NCBI RefSeq assembly: GCF_017352375.1
Contig: NZ_JAFEVR010000014.1
Location: forward strand, 124,001 to 188,000
DNA length: 64,000 nucleotides
Direction: 5' to 3'
Origin: Mycolicibacterium sp. S2-37
Lineage (GTDB): Bacteria > Actinomycetota > Actinomycetes > Mycobacteriales > Mycobacteriaceae
The notes below the pieces were generated by a model. It did no database searches and was not told where the DNA came from. It was given only the letters and a program-made list of their open reading frames with translations. Positions 33,222 to 42,690 of this stretch are shown here, one piece after another (position 1 is the first letter of the stretch; each line of letters starts with the position of its first letter). A program made the position numbers and the translations under genes.

Positions 33222-34136
33222 TCAGGGTGCGCCGAGCAGCGCCTCGCGCTCCTCGCCGACCTTCGCCCGGATGGCGTCGACCACTGCGCCGACCTCGGGT
33301 CTGCGCAGTGTCTCGGCCCGGGTCACCAGCCAGTAGCTCAGGCGTACCGACACGACGCGGGGCAGCACCCGGATGAGGTCGTCGTGCCGGTCGGCCATGA
33401 AGCACGGCAGCAGGCCGAGTCCCGCGGCCGCGCGCGTCGCCTCCACGTGCACGAACACGTTCGTCGACGTCACCGACTCCCGCATCGCCGGCGCGAAACT
33501 GGCCGCCAGATCGAGGTCGTCGACCTGCAGCATCGAGTCGATGAAGTAGACGAGCGGATACCGGGAGAGATCGTCGACGTCGCACGGGGTGCCGTGCTCG
33601 GCCAGGTAGTCGCGTGCACCGTAGAGGCCGAGGCAGTAGTCACCGAGGCGGATCGCCTCGGCGCGGTGCACCTGCGGTTCGCCCACCACGATTTCGATGT
33701 CGAGGCCGGAACGCTGCTGTGACGCGCGGCGGGTGGTGGCGACGATCTCGACAGCGATGCCCGGATGATCGCGCTGCACGCGAGCGGCGGCGGGCGCCGC
33801 GATGTAGGCGCTGAACCCGTCGGTCGCCGAGATCCGAACGACCCCCTCGAGCGCACGGCGGCCGGCCGGGTCAACCGACAGCGAGCGGACCGCCGACTCG
33901 ACCGTTTCCGCGGCGGCGAGTGCCTCCCGGCCGAGATCGGTCAACTCCCACCCGCCGGCCGCGCGCACCAGTAGTCGCCCGCCGACCGATTGTTCGAGCG
34001 TCGCGATGCGCCGGGAGATGGTGGTGTGGTTCAGGCCGAGCTCCTCGGCGGCGGTGGTGTACCGGCCGGACCGGCCCACCGCCAGCAGCACCAGCAGATC
34101 GTCCGCGCTGGGCCGACGCAGAGGCGTACCGGACAT
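33222..34136 (-). CDS. LysR-family regulator of the ketone-body module
   Basis: The 304-residue protein has the LysR helix-turn-helix GRYTTAAEELGLNHTTISRR and a two-lobed effector domain. ATG 34136 is the first sensible start; a perfect TCTGCA/TGCAGA palindrome sits directly upstream. An ATG at 34196 would place that palindrome inside the gene. It is divergent from the transporter - 3-hydroxybutyrate dehydrogenase - acetoacetyl-CoA synthetase operon, the usual place for its regulator. The inducer may be 3-hydroxybutyrate or acetoacetate. Confidence 0.88.
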   Translation of the reverse strand: MSGTPLRRPSADDLLVLLAVGRSGRYTTAAEELGLNHTTISRRIATLEQSVGGRLLVRAAGGWELTDLGREALAAAETVESAVRSLSVDPAGRRALEGVVRISATDGFSAYIAAPAAARVQRDHPGIAVEIVATTRRASQQRSGLDIEIVVGEPQVHRAEAIRLGDYCLGLYGARDYLAEHGTPCDVDDLSRYPLVYFIDSMLQVDDLDLAASFAPAMRESVTSTNVFVHVEATRAAAGLGLLPCFMADRHDDLIRVLPRVVSVRLSYWLVTRAETLRRPEVGAVVDAIRAKVGEEREALLGAP

Positions 34137-34137
34137 G

Positions 34138-34153
34138 TCTGCAGTTTTGCAGA
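34138..34153. promoter_or_regulatory. Palindromic operator next to LysR
   Basis: TCTGCAGTTTTGCAGA has perfect 6-bp arms. It adjoins the LysR start codon and is about 120 bases from the divergent transporter start, as expected of an autoregulatory LysR site. Confidence 0.5.
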
Positions 34154-34269
34154 TCGATGCTGCGCGGTTGGCCATTGCGGCGGGTCCGGCGTGCATGAAT
34201 ACTCACAGCCATGTGGGGGCAATCACACTTGGTCCGTCTGTATGCCCCCGGCCACGAATGGAGCCCTCG

Positions 34270-35655
34270 ATGAGCACGCAGAATCCCTCGCAACCGGACA
34301 CCAGCCCCCCGGACTCGATCAGGACCGGCCTCAAACGCGTGGTCGTGGCCTCGATGGCGGGCACCGTCGTCGAGTGGTACGAGTTCTTCCTCTACGGCAC
34401 TGCCGCCACGCTGGTGTTCAACAAGATCTTCTTCTCGGAGACCACCAGCGAGCTCAACGCGATCTTCCTTGCGTTCGCGACATACGCGGTCGGCTTCGTC
34501 GCGCGCCCGCTCGGTGGCGTGGTGTTCGGCCATTTCGGCGACAAGTACGGCCGTAAGAAGCTGCTTCAGTTCAGTCTCGTGCTGGTGGGTGTCGCCACCT
34601 TCGCGATGGGCTGTCTGCCGACGTACGGACAGATCGGGTATTGGGCGCCGGCGCTACTGGTCGCGCTGCGGTTCATCCAGGGCTTCGCCGTCGGCGGAGA
34701 GTGGGGCGGCGCGGTGCTGCTGGTCGCCGAGCACAGCCCGAACCGGGAACGCGGCTTCTGGGCCAGCTGGCCGCAGGCCGGTGTTCCCGTCGGCAATCTG
34801 CTCGCCACCGTTGTGCTGCTCGTCCTGACGACCACCCTGCCCGAGTCCTCGTTCCTGTCGTGGGGCTGGCGCGTGGCGTTCTGGCTGTCGGCCGTGGTCG
34901 TGTTCGTCGGCTACTACATCCGCACCAAGGTCACCGACGCGCCGATCTTCGTCGCCGCCCAGCAGGAGGTGGAGCGGGCCAAGGCCACCTCGTACGGTGT
35001 GGTCGAGGTGCTCAAGCGCTACCCGCGCGGCGTGTTCACCGCCATGGGCCTGCGGTTCGGCGAGAACATCATGTACTACCTCGTGGTCACCTTCTCGATC
35101 ACGTATCTGAAGGTCCAGGTCGGCGCCGACACCACCGACATCCTCTGGTACCTGCTGGTGGCTCACCTGATCCACTTCGCGGTAGTGCCGCTGGTGGGTT
35201 GGCTGTCCGACCGTTTCGGCCGCCGTCCGGTGTATACGGTCGGCGCGGTGCTCGGTGCGACGTGGGGCTTCTTCGCATTCCCGATGATGAACAGCGGCAG
35301 CTACGTGGTCGTCACGGCCGCGGTGAGCATCGGTCTGATGATCCACGCGCTGATGTACGCGCCGCAGCCGGCGATCATGGCGGAGATGTTCCCGACCCGG
35401 ATGCGGTATTCCGGTGTCTCCCTGGGCTATCAGGTCACCTCCATCGTGGCCGGATCGCTGGCACCGCTGATCGCGGTGAAACTGCTCGACATCTACGGCT
35501 CGTCGGTGCCGATCGCGATCTATCTGGCCATCGCGTGTGCGATCACGCTGGTCGCGGTCTTCTTCACCCGCGAGACCAACGGCATCGACCTGCACGACGT
35601 AGACCAGGCCGATCGCGATGACCTCGCCCGCGAGGCCGCCAGGAGCGGCGCGTGA
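34270..35655 (+). CDS. MHS-family MFS transporter
   Basis: The 461-residue protein is a metabolite:H+ symporter of the major facilitator superfamily: GTVVEWYEFFLYGTAATLVF at the first helix, the loop GHFGDKYGRKK, and SDRFGRRP in the second half, with about 12 spans. ATG 34270 has GGAG six bases upstream. The stop overlaps the dehydrogenase GTG. Context suggests uptake of 3-hydroxybutyrate or acetoacetate; MHS proteins also carry other organic acids. Confidence 0.88.
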   Translation: MSTQNPSQPDTSPPDSIRTGLKRVVVASMAGTVVEWYEFFLYGTAATLVFNKIFFSETTSELNAIFLAFATYAVGFVARPLGGVVFGHFGDKYGRKKLLQFSLVLVGVATFAMGCLPTYGQIGYWAPALLVALRFIQGFAVGGEWGGAVLLVAEHSPNRERGFWASWPQAGVPVGNLLATVVLLVLTTTLPESSFLSWGWRVAFWLSAVVVFVGYYIRTKVTDAPIFVAAQQEVERAKATSYGVVEVLKRYPRGVFTAMGLRFGENIMYYLVVTFSITYLKVQVGADTTDILWYLLVAHLIHFAVVPLVGWLSDRFGRRPVYTVGAVLGATWGFFAFPMMNSGSYVVVTAAVSIGLMIHALMYAPQPAIMAEMFPTRMRYSGVSLGYQVTSIVAGSLAPLIAVKLLDIYGSSVPIAIYLAIACAITLVAVFFTRETNGIDLHDVDQADRDDLAREAARSGA

Positions 35656-36398
35656 GAGATCTCGCCGGACGCACCGCGCTGGTTACCGGCGGTGCGAGCG
35701 GTATCGGTGAGGCGTGTGCGCGTGAACTCGCCGCCCGGGGTGCCACGGTCACCGTCGCCGACCGCGACGAAACCGCCGCTGCCGCACTCGCCGACGAGAT
35801 CGGCGGGAACGCCTGGGTGGTGGACCTGCTCGACGTATCGGCGCTGGAGGGGCTGACGCTGGACACCGACATCCTGGTCAACAACGCCGGCGTGCAGCGC
35901 ATCGACCCGATCGTCGACTTCGCGCCGGAGAACTTCCGGATGCTGATGACGTTGATGGTCGAGGCGCCATTCCTGCTGATCCGCGCGGCACTGCCATACA
36001 TGTACGCGCAGAAGTTCGGAAGGGTCATCAACATCTCGTCGGTGCACGGGCTGCGGGCGTCGGAGTACAAGGTCGGCTACGTCACCGCCAAGCACGCGCT
36101 CGAGGGGTTGTCGAAGGTGACCGCGCTGGAGGGCGGCCCCCATCAGGTGACCAGCAACTGCGTCAACCCCGGCTACGTGCGGACCCCGCTGGTCACCAAA
36201 CAGATAGCCGATCAGGCCAAGATGCACGGCATCGGTGAAGATGACGTGGTGACCCAGATCCTGCTCAAGGAAAGCGCAGTCAAACGCCTCGTCGAACCGT
36301 CCGAAGTGGGATCGCTGGTGGGCTGGCTGGCATCGTCGCAATCAGGGATGGTGACCGGCGCGGCCTACACCATGGACGGCGGATGGAGCGCCCGGTGA
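35652..36398 (+). CDS. 3-Hydroxybutyrate dehydrogenase-type SDR
   Basis: The 248-residue SDR has TGGASGIG, NNAGV and the catalytic YVTAKHALEG, followed by NCVNPGYVRTPLVTKQIADQ, the segment typical of bacterial D-3-hydroxybutyrate dehydrogenases. It would oxidise 3-hydroxybutyrate to acetoacetate with NAD. The GTG start overlaps the transporter stop and its stop overlaps the acetoacetyl-CoA synthetase start, both as GTGA, so the three proteins are coupled. The pathway order supports the assignment. Confidence 0.85.
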   Translation: MRDLAGRTALVTGGASGIGEACARELAARGATVTVADRDETAAAALADEIGGNAWVVDLLDVSALEGLTLDTDILVNNAGVQRIDPIVDFAPENFRMLMTLMVEAPFLLIRAALPYMYAQKFGRVINISSVHGLRASEYKVGYVTAKHALEGLSKVTALEGGPHQVTSNCVNPGYVRTPLVTKQIADQAKMHGIGEDDVVTQILLKESAVKRLVEPSEVGSLVGWLASSQSGMVTGAAYTMDGGWSAR

Positions 36399-38332
36399 GC
36401 CAACCGCAGTGGGTGCCCACCGATGACGACATCGCCGGCGCCCGGGTGACCGACTTCGCACGGTTCGCCGGTGAGCGCGCCGGACGCACCTTCCCCGACT
36501 ACCGGTCGCTGTGGCACTGGTCGGTCGAGGACCTCGAAGGATTCTGGGGCGCGCTGTGGGAGTACTTCGAGCTCGGTGACGCGCCCGCCGAGGTGCTGAC
36601 GAGCGCAGACATGCCAGGAGCGCGCTGGTTCCCCGGCGTCCGCCTCAACTACGTCGACCAGGTGGTGCGCCACGCCCGCTCCGACCGGCCGGCCATCCTG
36701 TACGTCAATGAGGAGCTCACGGTAACCGAGATCTCCTGGGGTGAAATGCTCAGTGCCGCGGCGAGTTTCGCTCGAACGCTGCGCGAGATCGGGGTGGGCC
36801 CCGGTGACCGGGTCGCCGGCTATCTGCCCAACGTGCCGGAGGCCGTGGTCGCGTTTCTGGGCACCGCGAGCGTCGGTGCCGTCTGGAGTGCCTGCGGCCA
36901 GGACTACACGGCCAAGGCGGCACTCGACCGGCTCGGACAACTCGAGCCCGCGGTGCTGGTGGCCGCAGACGGCTACCGTTTCGGTGGGAAGACGCACGAC
37001 AAGAGCGCCGATGTGACCGCTCTGCGTGCGGGACTGCCGAGTCTGCGCGCGGCGGTGTCGGTGTCGCGGATCGGCGCCGGCGCACCGGGCCCGGACTGGC
37101 TCGACTGGGCCACCATCACCGCGGGCGACACGAAACTGGACAGCACCGCGGTCGACTTCGACCATCCGTTGTGGGTGCTGTACTCGTCAGGAACGACGGG
37201 CCTGCCGAAGGGCATCGTGCACGGTCACGGCGGCGTCGTGGTCGAGCATCTGAAAGCCGTTGCGCTGCAGTCGGACATCGGTGCCGACGACACGTTCTTC
37301 TGGTACACCAGCCCGAGCTGGATGATGTGGAACTTCCAGGTCGCCGGCCTGCTGGTCGGGGCGACGATCGTCTGTTTCGACGGCAGTCCCACCTATCCCG
37401 CGGCCGACACGCTGTGGCGTATCGCCGCGCGCGTCGGTGCCACCGTCCTCGGGACGAGCCCGGGATACGTGCTGGCCTGCAGCAAGGCCGGTTCGGTGCC
37501 GATCAAGGAACACGACTTGTCAGCGCTGCGGACCGTCGGCATCACCGGGTCGTCGCTGCCGCCCGCATCGTCGGAGTGGTTGCGCGACAACGTGGGCGAG
37601 CACGTACAGGTGGCCTCGATCAGCGGAGGTACCGATGTGGTGTCCGCTTTCATCGGCGGTGTGCGCACCGTGCCGGTGTGGGCGGGGGAGTTGTCCGCGC
37701 CCTACCTCGGCGCCGCGGTGGACGCCTGGGATGAGGCCGGCCGACCCGTGCGCGGGGAGGTCGGCGAACTCGTGGTCACCAAACCGCTGCCGTCGATGCC
37801 GGTGAAGTTCTGGAACGATGCCGACGGAAGCCGGTATCGCGACGCCTATTTCGAGATGTTCCCCAACGTATGGCGGCACGGCGACTGGATCACGATCACC
37901 GACCACGACAGCATCGTCGTGCACGGCCGGTCCGATTCGACGCTCAACCGGCATGGGATCCGCATGGGCAGCGCCGACATCTACCAGGCCGTGGAGCGGT
38001 TGCCGGAGGTCGCCGAGGCGTTGGTGATCGGCGCCGAGCAACCCGACGGCGGATACTGGATGCCGCTGTTCGTCACCCTGGCCGACGGCGCCGAACTCAC
38101 CGACGAGCTGATCGAGCGCATCAAGCAGACGATCCGCACCGAGGTGTCGCCGCGGCATGTCCCGGACGACATCGTGCTGGCACCGGGTATCCCGCACACC
38201 CGTACCGGCAAGAAGCTCGAGGTGCCGATCAAGAAGCTGCTGCAGGGTGGGGACGCGAGCCGCGTGGTCGAACCGACCGCGGTCGACGATCCGGCACTGC
38301 TCGACTGGTACGTCACGCAGCGTCGAACCTGA
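36395..38332 (+). CDS. Acetoacetyl-CoA synthetase
   Basis: The 645-residue adenylate-forming enzyme has an N-terminal segment with LWHWSVEDLEGFWGALWEYF, the P-loop YSSGTTGLPKGIVHGHGG, SPSWMMWNFQVAGLLVGATI, and HGRSDSTLNRHGIRMGSADI near the C-terminus, the pattern of AacS. It activates acetoacetate to acetoacetyl-CoA for thiolysis. GTG 36395 overlaps the dehydrogenase stop; an ATG at 36383 would add four residues. Its end overlaps the convergent HNH gene by 20 bases. Confidence 0.92.
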   Translation: MSQPQWVPTDDDIAGARVTDFARFAGERAGRTFPDYRSLWHWSVEDLEGFWGALWEYFELGDAPAEVLTSADMPGARWFPGVRLNYVDQVVRHARSDRPAILYVNEELTVTEISWGEMLSAAASFARTLREIGVGPGDRVAGYLPNVPEAVVAFLGTASVGAVWSACGQDYTAKAALDRLGQLEPAVLVAADGYRFGGKTHDKSADVTALRAGLPSLRAAVSVSRIGAGAPGPDWLDWATITAGDTKLDSTAVDFDHPLWVLYSSGTTGLPKGIVHGHGGVVVEHLKAVALQSDIGADDTFFWYTSPSWMMWNFQVAGLLVGATIVCFDGSPTYPAADTLWRIAARVGATVLGTSPGYVLACSKAGSVPIKEHDLSALRTVGITGSSLPPASSEWLRDNVGEHVQVASISGGTDVVSAFIGGVRTVPVWAGELSAPYLGAAVDAWDEAGRPVRGEVGELVVTKPLPSMPVKFWNDADGSRYRDAYFEMFPNVWRHGDWITITDHDSIVVHGRSDSTLNRHGIRMGSADIYQAVERLPEVAEALVIGAEQPDGGYWMPLFVTLADGAELTDELIERIKQTIRTEVSPRHVPDDIVLAPGIPHTRTGKKLEVPIKKLLQGGDASRVVEPTAVDDPALLDWYVTQRRT

Positions 38333-39593
38333 CGATGTCAATGCTGAGACCGTCCTCCATCATGCTCCGCATGTGGGTCGGTGGTCCCGGTAGCGGTGGT
38401 GCGGTGGATCGGTAGACCGCACCGGTCGGCGTGCGGAACCGGGCCCGGTGCTCGCCGTCGACCACCTCGGTGGTCACCGCCCAGCCAGGGGACTCCTTGG
38501 CGTAGTTGCACGCCTCGCACGCTCCGAGCCCGTTGAGCGCGCTGGTCGGCCCGTTCTCGCAGTGCGGTTGCGCGTGATCATGGTGGCGAATCGGCGCGTT
38601 GCAGTAGGGCGTTCGACAGGTGCGGTCGCGGATGTCGATGAAAGCGGCCAACCCTTTCGGAAACGTGCGTGCCGTCGACTCCATCGCCACCAGCGCTCCG
38701 CTACGCGGGTGACGGTAGAGGCGACGCAGTGTCGCCCTGGCCGTTTCGTCGCGGACAGCGTCGCTGACCAATGCCCGCACCACCGCTGCCGGCACCGGGC
38801 CGTAGCCCTCGCACCAGCCGGGCTCCTGGTCGTCACCGACCAGCGTGGTGTCCGCCAGCACCAAATTCAGCGACACCGACACCGACTCGTCGGCGGAGCG
38901 GCCCGTCACCCGCTCGACCATGGTGTCGGCCATGACCTGATCGCGCGACCGCTCGTCGAACGTTGTGTCGGCCCGGCGCTTCAGTGCGGCGTACACCCCG
39001 ACCCCCTGCGCGACCGGAAGTAGCGCCGTCACGTAGACCATCGTGTCGGGTGCGGGGCGGATGGTCACCCGCCGATCGGCGGCGGCCTTCGCCGACCTGT
39101 CCACCACCGCGGCGGCATCGAGGCGGGCGGCGATCCTCTTCGCCTCGGCTGCCACCCGCGCATTGCTCCAGCCGTCGAACCTCGAGGAATCCGAGCACAA
39201 TTCAGCGTCGAGCTTTCGGCGGTCCACGACACTCAGACAGGCTGATTCGCGCACGATCAGCGTTGCCCGCCACTCGGAGAGCGCACCGCACGAAAGGGCG
39301 GCCAACGTATGAGGCATCTCGTCGACCAGTGCCCTGGCGAGGCCGAGATGGGTGTTGCCGCACACCGGGGCGTCGCGGCGGGCCAGCGCGATCTCGCTGG
39401 TCAGGCCGCAACCCCGCTTCTTCAACGGCAGCCCGGCGATCGCTTCGGCGGCCTCCCGTTTGGCCGCCCACGCCGCCGTCGCCCGCGCCTGCGCGGCTGC
39501 CGCCGCAGCTTTCAACCGCTCGAGTTGTTCGACCTGCGCCCGCAGCTGCGCCTCACTCGCAGTCGGATCGATATCGAACATACTTTCGAACAT
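38313..39593 (-). CDS. DUF222 / HNH endonuclease (13E12-type family)
   Basis: The protein (426 residues from ATG 39593) has an N-terminal DUF222 region with EQLERLKAAAAAAQARATAA and a C-terminal HNH motif CRTPYCNAPIRHHDHAQPHC followed by GLGACEACNYAKES. These proteins are very common in mycobacteria, related to the 13E12 repeat family, and of unclear function; nuclease activity is presumed. GTG 39617 and ATG 39581 are alternative starts. The gene is intact and lacks flanking repeats. Confidence 0.85.
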   Translation of the reverse strand: MFESMFDIDPTASEAQLRAQVEQLERLKAAAAAAQARATAAWAAKREAAEAIAGLPLKKRGCGLTSEIALARRDAPVCGNTHLGLARALVDEMPHTLAALSCGALSEWRATLIVRESACLSVVDRRKLDAELCSDSSRFDGWSNARVAAEAKRIAARLDAAAVVDRSAKAAADRRVTIRPAPDTMVYVTALLPVAQGVGVYAALKRRADTTFDERSRDQVMADTMVERVTGRSADESVSVSLNLVLADTTLVGDDQEPGWCEGYGPVPAAVVRALVSDAVRDETARATLRRLYRHPRSGALVAMESTARTFPKGLAAFIDIRDRTCRTPYCNAPIRHHDHAQPHCENGPTSALNGLGACEACNYAKESPGWAVTTEVVDGEHRARFRTPTGAVYRSTAPPLPGPPTHMRSMMEDGLSIDIVRFDAA

Positions 39594-39624
39594 GGCTCCG
39601 ATGGTAGCCCGGGCCACCGACAGG

Positions 39625-40785
39625 TCAGTTCAGCCAGGGCCCAATCCGGCGGAGCGCCTCGGTGATGTCGGCGGTGGGGCCCGCGAAGGAGAACCGCACG
39701 TACGACCCGCCGTACACCGTGTCGAAGTCGATACCCGGTGCGATCGCCACCCCGGTGTCGGTCAACAACTTCGAGCAGAACGACAACGACTCCTCGGTGT
39801 AGCGCGAGACGTCGGCGTACACGTAGAAGGCGCCGTCGGCGGGAGCGACGCGGTCGATGCCGACGGCGCGCAGACCGTCGAGCAGGAGACCGCGGTTGTG
39901 TGCGTAGTGCGCGAGCAGCCCGTCCGCCTCGGTGATCGCCTCCGCCCCGAACGCGGCGACGGCCGCATGCTGGGCCAGCGCAGGCGGGCAGATCGTGAAG
40001 TTGCCGGTGAGCCGGTCGACGGCGCGACGCAGCGCCGCGGGCACCAGCAACCAGCCCAACCGCCATCCGGTCATCGCGAAGTACTTCGAGAAGCTGTTGA
40101 CCACCACGGCGTTTCGGGACGTCTGCCAGGCGCAACTGGTGTCCGGGGCGCCCTCGTAGACCAGACCGTGGTAGACCTCGTCGCTGATCAGCCGCACTCC
40201 CTCGGCGTCGCACCACGATGCGATCGCCGCGAGCTCCTCCGGTGCGATCACGGTACCGGTCGGATTGGCGGGGCTCGCCACGATGACGCCCTGCACCGGC
40301 GGATCCAGCTCGGCCAGCATCGCGGCGGTGGGCTGGAACCGGGTGTCCGCGCCGCAGGGAATCTCGACGACCTCACATCCGAGGGCGGTCAGGATATTTC
40401 GGTAGCAGGGGTAGCCGGGGCTGGCGATCGCCACCCGGTCGCCGACGTCGAAGCAGGCGAGGAAGGCGAGCAGGAAGCCGCCCGACGATCCGGTGGTGAT
40501 CACCACGTCGTCCGCGGCGACCTCCATCTGATGCCGGCCGGCGTACGAACTCGCGATCGCGGTCCGCAGCTCCGGGATGCCGAGCGCGACGGTGTAGCCG
40601 AGCTTGTTCTCCTGTAGAGCGGCGACCGCGGCCTCGCGCACCGCGGCGGGTGCGCCGGCACTGGGCTGGCCCGCCGACAGGTTCACCAGATCGCCGTGGC
40701 TACGCTGGCGCTCCGCTGCGGCCAGCCACACGTCCATGACGTGAAAGGGCGGGATGCCGGCGCGCAACGCCACGTGGTCGCTCAC
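39625..40785 (-). CDS. aspB: AspB-like PLP-dependent class I aminotransferase of the KstR2 region
   Basis: The 386-residue fold-type I aminotransferase has VVITTGSSGGFLLAFLACFD, VASPANPTGTVI, SDEVYHGLVYEG and the PLP lysine in NSFSKYFAMTGWRLGW. It occupies the place of Rv3565 (aspB) next to fadE33 in the KstR2 regulon. GTG 40785 was chosen, 10 bases after the fadE33 stop. It may transaminate a keto acid released from ring C/D degradation or pyruvate; the substrate is not established. Confidence 0.87.
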   Translation of the reverse strand: MSDHVALRAGIPPFHVMDVWLAAAERQRSHGDLVNLSAGQPSAGAPAAVREAAVAALQENKLGYTVALGIPELRTAIASSYAGRHQMEVAADDVVITTGSSGGFLLAFLACFDVGDRVAIASPGYPCYRNILTALGCEVVEIPCGADTRFQPTAAMLAELDPPVQGVIVASPANPTGTVIAPEELAAIASWCDAEGVRLISDEVYHGLVYEGAPDTSCAWQTSRNAVVVNSFSKYFAMTGWRLGWLLVPAALRRAVDRLTGNFTICPPALAQHAAVAAFGAEAITEADGLLAHYAHNRGLLLDGLRAVGIDRVAPADGAFYVYADVSRYTEESLSFCSKLLTDTGVAIAPGIDFDTVYGGSYVRFSFAGPTADITEALRRIGPWLN

Positions 40786-40795
40786 CACATCGAGG

Positions 40796-41737
40796 TTAGA
40801 GCACCTGCGATTCGAGCCGGCGCAGTTGCTCGCGCGGCGGGCCGAGCAGCTCGGCGCTGCCGTGCGCCCGCTTGAAGTACAGCTGGATGTCGTGCTCCCA
40901 GGTGATGGCGATCCCGCCGTGCATCTGCACCGCTTCGGCCGCGACCGCGCTGAACGCCTCACTGGCCGAGAACCGGGCCAGGGCTGCCGCCGTCGGTGAC
41001 GGATCGCCGACCGCCTCGTCGACCACCGCCTTGGCGGACTGCACCTTCACGTAGAGATCGGCCATGCGGTGCTTGAGGGCCTGGAAGCTGCCGATCGGCC
41101 TGCCGAACTGCACCCGGTCCTTGGTGTACTCGACGGTCAGCTCCAGGCATCGGGTGGCGGCACCGACCTGCTCGGCGGCCAGCAGCAGCGCGGCGAGGTC
41201 GGCCAGGCCGGGGTCGCTGCCGATGTCCCTGGTCTCATCGGCCTGCAACCGGGCCAGCGGACGCGTCAGATCCATGGTGTGCAGCGGCTGGGCGGTGAAC
41301 GCGGCCCACCGGGTGAGCCGATCACCGTCGGCGCCGATGACCACGTCGGCAATGGCGCCGTTGACCACATAATCCGGGTCGAAGACAACCGTGCCGATCT
41401 TGGTGCCCTCGGCGAGCCCCTCGAGCGCCTCGGCGTCCGGTTCGTCGGCGGCCAGCAGCGCCAGCTCGGCCAGTGTGGTCCCGAGCAGCGGCGTCGGGAC
41501 GAGGCCCCGGCCGAGCTCGTGCATCACCACGGCGGCGTCTGCGAGCTCACCGCCCGCACCACCCAGGTCCTCGGGGATCACCAGAGCCGCCGCCCCGACC
41601 TGTTCGCACAGCAGCGTCCAGAGCGACTCGTCGTAGCCGCGCTCCGATGCCATCGCCTCGCGCACCGCGGCGGGAGACGCGTGCTTCTCGATCAGCGCAG
41701 CGACGGTGTCGCGCAGCAGGTCGCGTTCTTCGCTCAC
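40796..41737 (-). CDS. fadE33: FadE33, acyl-CoA dehydrogenase subunit
   Basis: The 313-residue acyl-CoA dehydrogenase has the C-terminal family segment QMHGGIAITWEHDIQLYFKR and the middle signature VEYTKDRVQFGRPIGSFQAL. GTG 41737 overlaps the fadE32 stop; longer frames upstream lie within fadE32. FadE31, FadE32 and FadE33 act late in HIP degradation on the ring-opened CoA product after IpdAB; unequal subunits form mixed tetramers. It lies in the operon fadD3-fadE31-fadE32-fadE33-aspB. Confidence 0.92.
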   Translation of the reverse strand: MSEERDLLRDTVAALIEKHASPAAVREAMASERGYDESLWTLLCEQVGAAALVIPEDLGGAGGELADAAVVMHELGRGLVPTPLLGTTLAELALLAADEPDAEALEGLAEGTKIGTVVFDPDYVVNGAIADVVIGADGDRLTRWAAFTAQPLHTMDLTRPLARLQADETRDIGSDPGLADLAALLLAAEQVGAATRCLELTVEYTKDRVQFGRPIGSFQALKHRMADLYVKVQSAKAVVDEAVGDPSPTAAALARFSASEAFSAVAAEAVQMHGGIAITWEHDIQLYFKRAHGSAELLGPPREQLRRLESQVL

Positions 41738-42690
41738 GCCAGGGCCTCCAGGAGACGTTGCCGATGGGTGGTCGGATCGCCCCACGCGGTCCGCAGCGCC
41801 TGCACGCGCACCAACCACAGCGAAAGGTCGTGTTCGTGGGTGAAGCCGATCGCGCCGTGTGTCTGCAGCGCCGAACGCGCGGCGAACAGTGCGGCGTCGC
41901 ATGCGGCGACCTTGGCTGCGCTGACGTCGCGGGCGGTGTCGGGGGAGTCGTCGGCCAGTGACAGGGCTGCGCCGTAGATCAACGGGCGGGCCATCTCGAC
42001 GGCGATGTGCACGTCGGCGAGTTTGTGCTTGATCGCCTGGTACGAGCCGATCGCGCGGCCGAACTGATGCCGCTGCTTGGCGTATTCCACGGACTGGTCG
42101 AGCATCGCCTGGCCGGCTCCGACCAGCTGCGCCGCGGTGGCCAGCACGCCGAACTCGTAGGCGCGGTCGACGTCGGCTGTGCGCGTCTCACCGGATGCGT
42201 TGACCTCGAACAACTTCCGGCTGGGATCGATCGATTCGTGCTTCGCGCCTGCCGCGGCGTCGGCGACAGTCCCGTCCTGCGCCAGCAGCACCAGGCCCGC
42301 CGTGTCGGCGTCGACGGCGCGGGGGATCTGCGGCGGAAGCGCCACCGTGGCGATCAGCTCACCGGAGGCCAGGGCCGCGCTGCGTTCGTCGCCGGCCAGC
42401 AGAACGGGCGCCACCGCGACGGATTCCACCACGGGCCCGGGGACGCACCAGCGCCCCAACCGCTCGGCGGCGACGACGAGGTCGACCGGTGAAGCGTCGA
42501 TGCCGTCGTGCTCTTCGGCCACCATCAGCGCCGTGACGCCGAGGTCGGCCAGCTGTGACCAGATCTTACGGCCCGGAGCGGTGTCGCCGTCGGCCCACGC
42601 CCGCACGGCTCGCGGCACGTCTGCAGCCGACAGCGCGGCGTCGATGCTGGCCGCGAAATCCCGCTGCTGTTCGTCGAGTTCGAAGTTCAC
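41734..42690 (-). CDS. fadE32: FadE32, acyl-CoA dehydrogenase subunit
   Basis: The 318-residue protein has the N-terminus NFELDEQQRDFAASIDAALS and SVEYAKQRHQFGRAIGSYQA followed by TFEHDLSLWL-like sequence (GFTHEHDLSLWLVR). It is shorter than classical dehydrogenases, as usual for one half of the mycobacterial FadE heterocomplexes. Its ATG overlaps the fadE31 stop and its stop overlaps the fadE33 GTG, so the three are translationally coupled. Confidence 0.92.
   Translation of the reverse strand: MNFELDEQQRDFAASIDAALSAADVPRAVRAWADGDTAPGRKIWSQLADLGVTALMVAEEHDGIDASPVDLVVAAERLGRWCVPGPVVESVAVAPVLLAGDERSAALASGELIATVALPPQIPRAVDADTAGLVLLAQDGTVADAAAGAKHESIDPSRKLFEVNASGETRTADVDRAYEFGVLATAAQLVGAGQAMLDQSVEYAKQRHQFGRAIGSYQAIKHKLADVHIAVEMARPLIYGAALSLADDSPDTARDVSAAKVAACDAALFAARSALQTHGAIGFTHEHDLSLWLVRVQALRTAWGDPTTHRQRLLEALA

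Noticed and set aside
38313..39593. HNH/DUF222 gene as a mobile element or intron-encoded nuclease
   Set aside because: The gene is intact, has no terminal repeats or target duplications nearby, and such genes are common single copies or families in mycobacteria.
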